Source: an uncultured Alphaproteobacteria bacterium (lineage in GTDB: Bacteria; Pseudomonadota; Alphaproteobacteria; Micavibrionales; Micavibrionaceae). From it: DNA of 6,474 nt. The stretch spans positions 1-6,474 of the forward strand of contig CAKTCH010000089.1 in the NCBI GenBank assembly GCA_934538895.1, written 5' to 3'. Under the pieces are notes generated by a model. The model saw only the letters and a program-made list of their open reading frames with translations, searched no databases and was not told the origin of the DNA. Of this stretch, positions 6,016 to 6,474 are shown in pieces. A program made the translations under genes and the position numbers. How positions within the stretch are numbered: position 1 is the first letter of the stretch; each line of letters begins with the position of its first letter.

Positions 6016-6474
6016 CGAAATCCGTCCTTGCGTTATGGGTTGTCGCGCCGTGCCAGTTACGGCGGCCGGAAAATATTTCCGCGCGCAGCCGCACGGGCTG
6101 CAACGCCAGCGCTCCGGCGACGGCGTCCAGACCGTCGTCATGGCCGCCGGACTTGCCGGGACGCCATTCCTGCATTTCCGTGATAAAGGGCGTGGCGAAT
6201 ACGCTGTCATGCGCGTGCAACATGCGCGCCGCCATGACCGTTTCGAACGCTTCGAGAATACGTACCTCTTTCGCATGACGGCTGCTATGCTCGATTACCG
6301 CGCAGGGCACGCGCGCCCGCGCCAGCTCCCGGCGCAGGATTTGCGGCAGGAACTTTCCAATACCGTTAATCTCGACCGTCACGCCAGGCACATGGCATTC
6401 CCGCACGGCGTCCGCCACCTGCTGCGACTGGCTGGTGGCTTCGTCTTCCGCGCCGCCGGGTTTCAGGTAGAGCG
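6008..6474 (-). CDS. terL: Phage terminase large subunit, C-terminal nuclease domain (partial, N-terminus beyond window)
   Basis: The - strand frame is open from the right edge for 154 residues before TGA at 6008-6010. The visible part matches the RNase H-like nuclease half of large terminases, which cuts concatemeric phage DNA during packaging. Marks include VTVEINGIGKFLPQIL, where the Glu after VTV is a candidate metal-binding acid; HSSRHAKEVRILEAFE, resembling the K-x-x-R-I motif of this family; a typical FITEMQEW strand; and GHDDGLDAVAGAL, whose Asp pair supplies the last metal ligand. The ATPase half with the Walker motifs must lie to the right of the window. A GTG at 6416-6418 is in frame but mid-domain, so it is not taken as the start. 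It is the first visible gene of the lysis cassette on this strand and overlaps the next gene by 8 bp. Confidence 0.85.
   Translation of the reverse strand, partial: LYLKPGGAEDEATSQSQQVADAVRECHVPGVTVEINGIGKFLPQILRRELARARVPCAVIEHSSRHAKEVRILEAFETVMAARMLHAHDSVFATPFITEMQEWRPGKSGGHDDGLDAVAGALALQPVRLRAEIFSGRRNWHGATTHNARTDFDV

Noticed and set aside
4719..6474. Gene transfer agent cluster
   Set aside because: In RcGTA-like clusters terL is followed by portal, protease and capsid genes; here lysis genes follow terL and then the block ends.

Overview
This is a densely coded, GC-rich stretch that reads as the chromosome of a Gram-negative proteobacterium, most plausibly an alphaproteobacterium. That assignment is an inference from codon style, the NhaA and DeoA types, and a SleB-type hydrolase paired with a 3TM holin; no rRNA or other taxonomic marker is present. 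Only two gaps between genes exist: about 6 bp at 1185-1190 and 78 bp at 3310-3387. There are no tRNAs, rRNAs, CRISPR arrays, insertion sequences or convincing intrinsic terminators.

Left part (1-2111). The left edge carries the probable last codons of an upstream gene, followed on the + strand by a putative amidoligase of the GCS/glutamine-synthetase-like fold (Amidoligase_2 type) with an uncharacterised N-terminal region of about 129 residues. A FemAB/GNAT-like aminoacyl- or acyl-transferase converges on it from the - strand, with the two stop codons about 6 bp apart.

Middle (2104-4722). nhaA (Na+/H+ antiporter) lies upstream of the FemAB-like gene on the - strand. Their 8-bp overlap implies one operon with coupled translation. 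nhaA diverges from deoA (thymidine phosphorylase, + strand). The 78-bp gap between them holds overlapping back-to-back promoters inside a near-symmetric TGATCA/TGATAA repeat, which looks like a shared operator.

Right part (4719-6474). This is a phage late module on the - strand, read right to left: the C-terminal nuclease half of the large terminase (cut by the window edge), a small single-TM protein with a charged helical tail, a SleB-family cell wall hydrolase (endolysin), and a 3TM-family holin. All junctions overlap (8, 4 and 4 bp), so this is one polycistronic packaging/lysis unit. The holin stop overlaps the deoA stop in a shared TTAA, so the phage block is joined to a metabolic gene with no attachment site, tRNA or spacer visible.

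No clearly new system is proven here. The items most worth following up are the amidoligase and its cut-off upstream partner, the nhaA-FemAB coupling, the divergent operator, and the seamless junction between phage and host genes.
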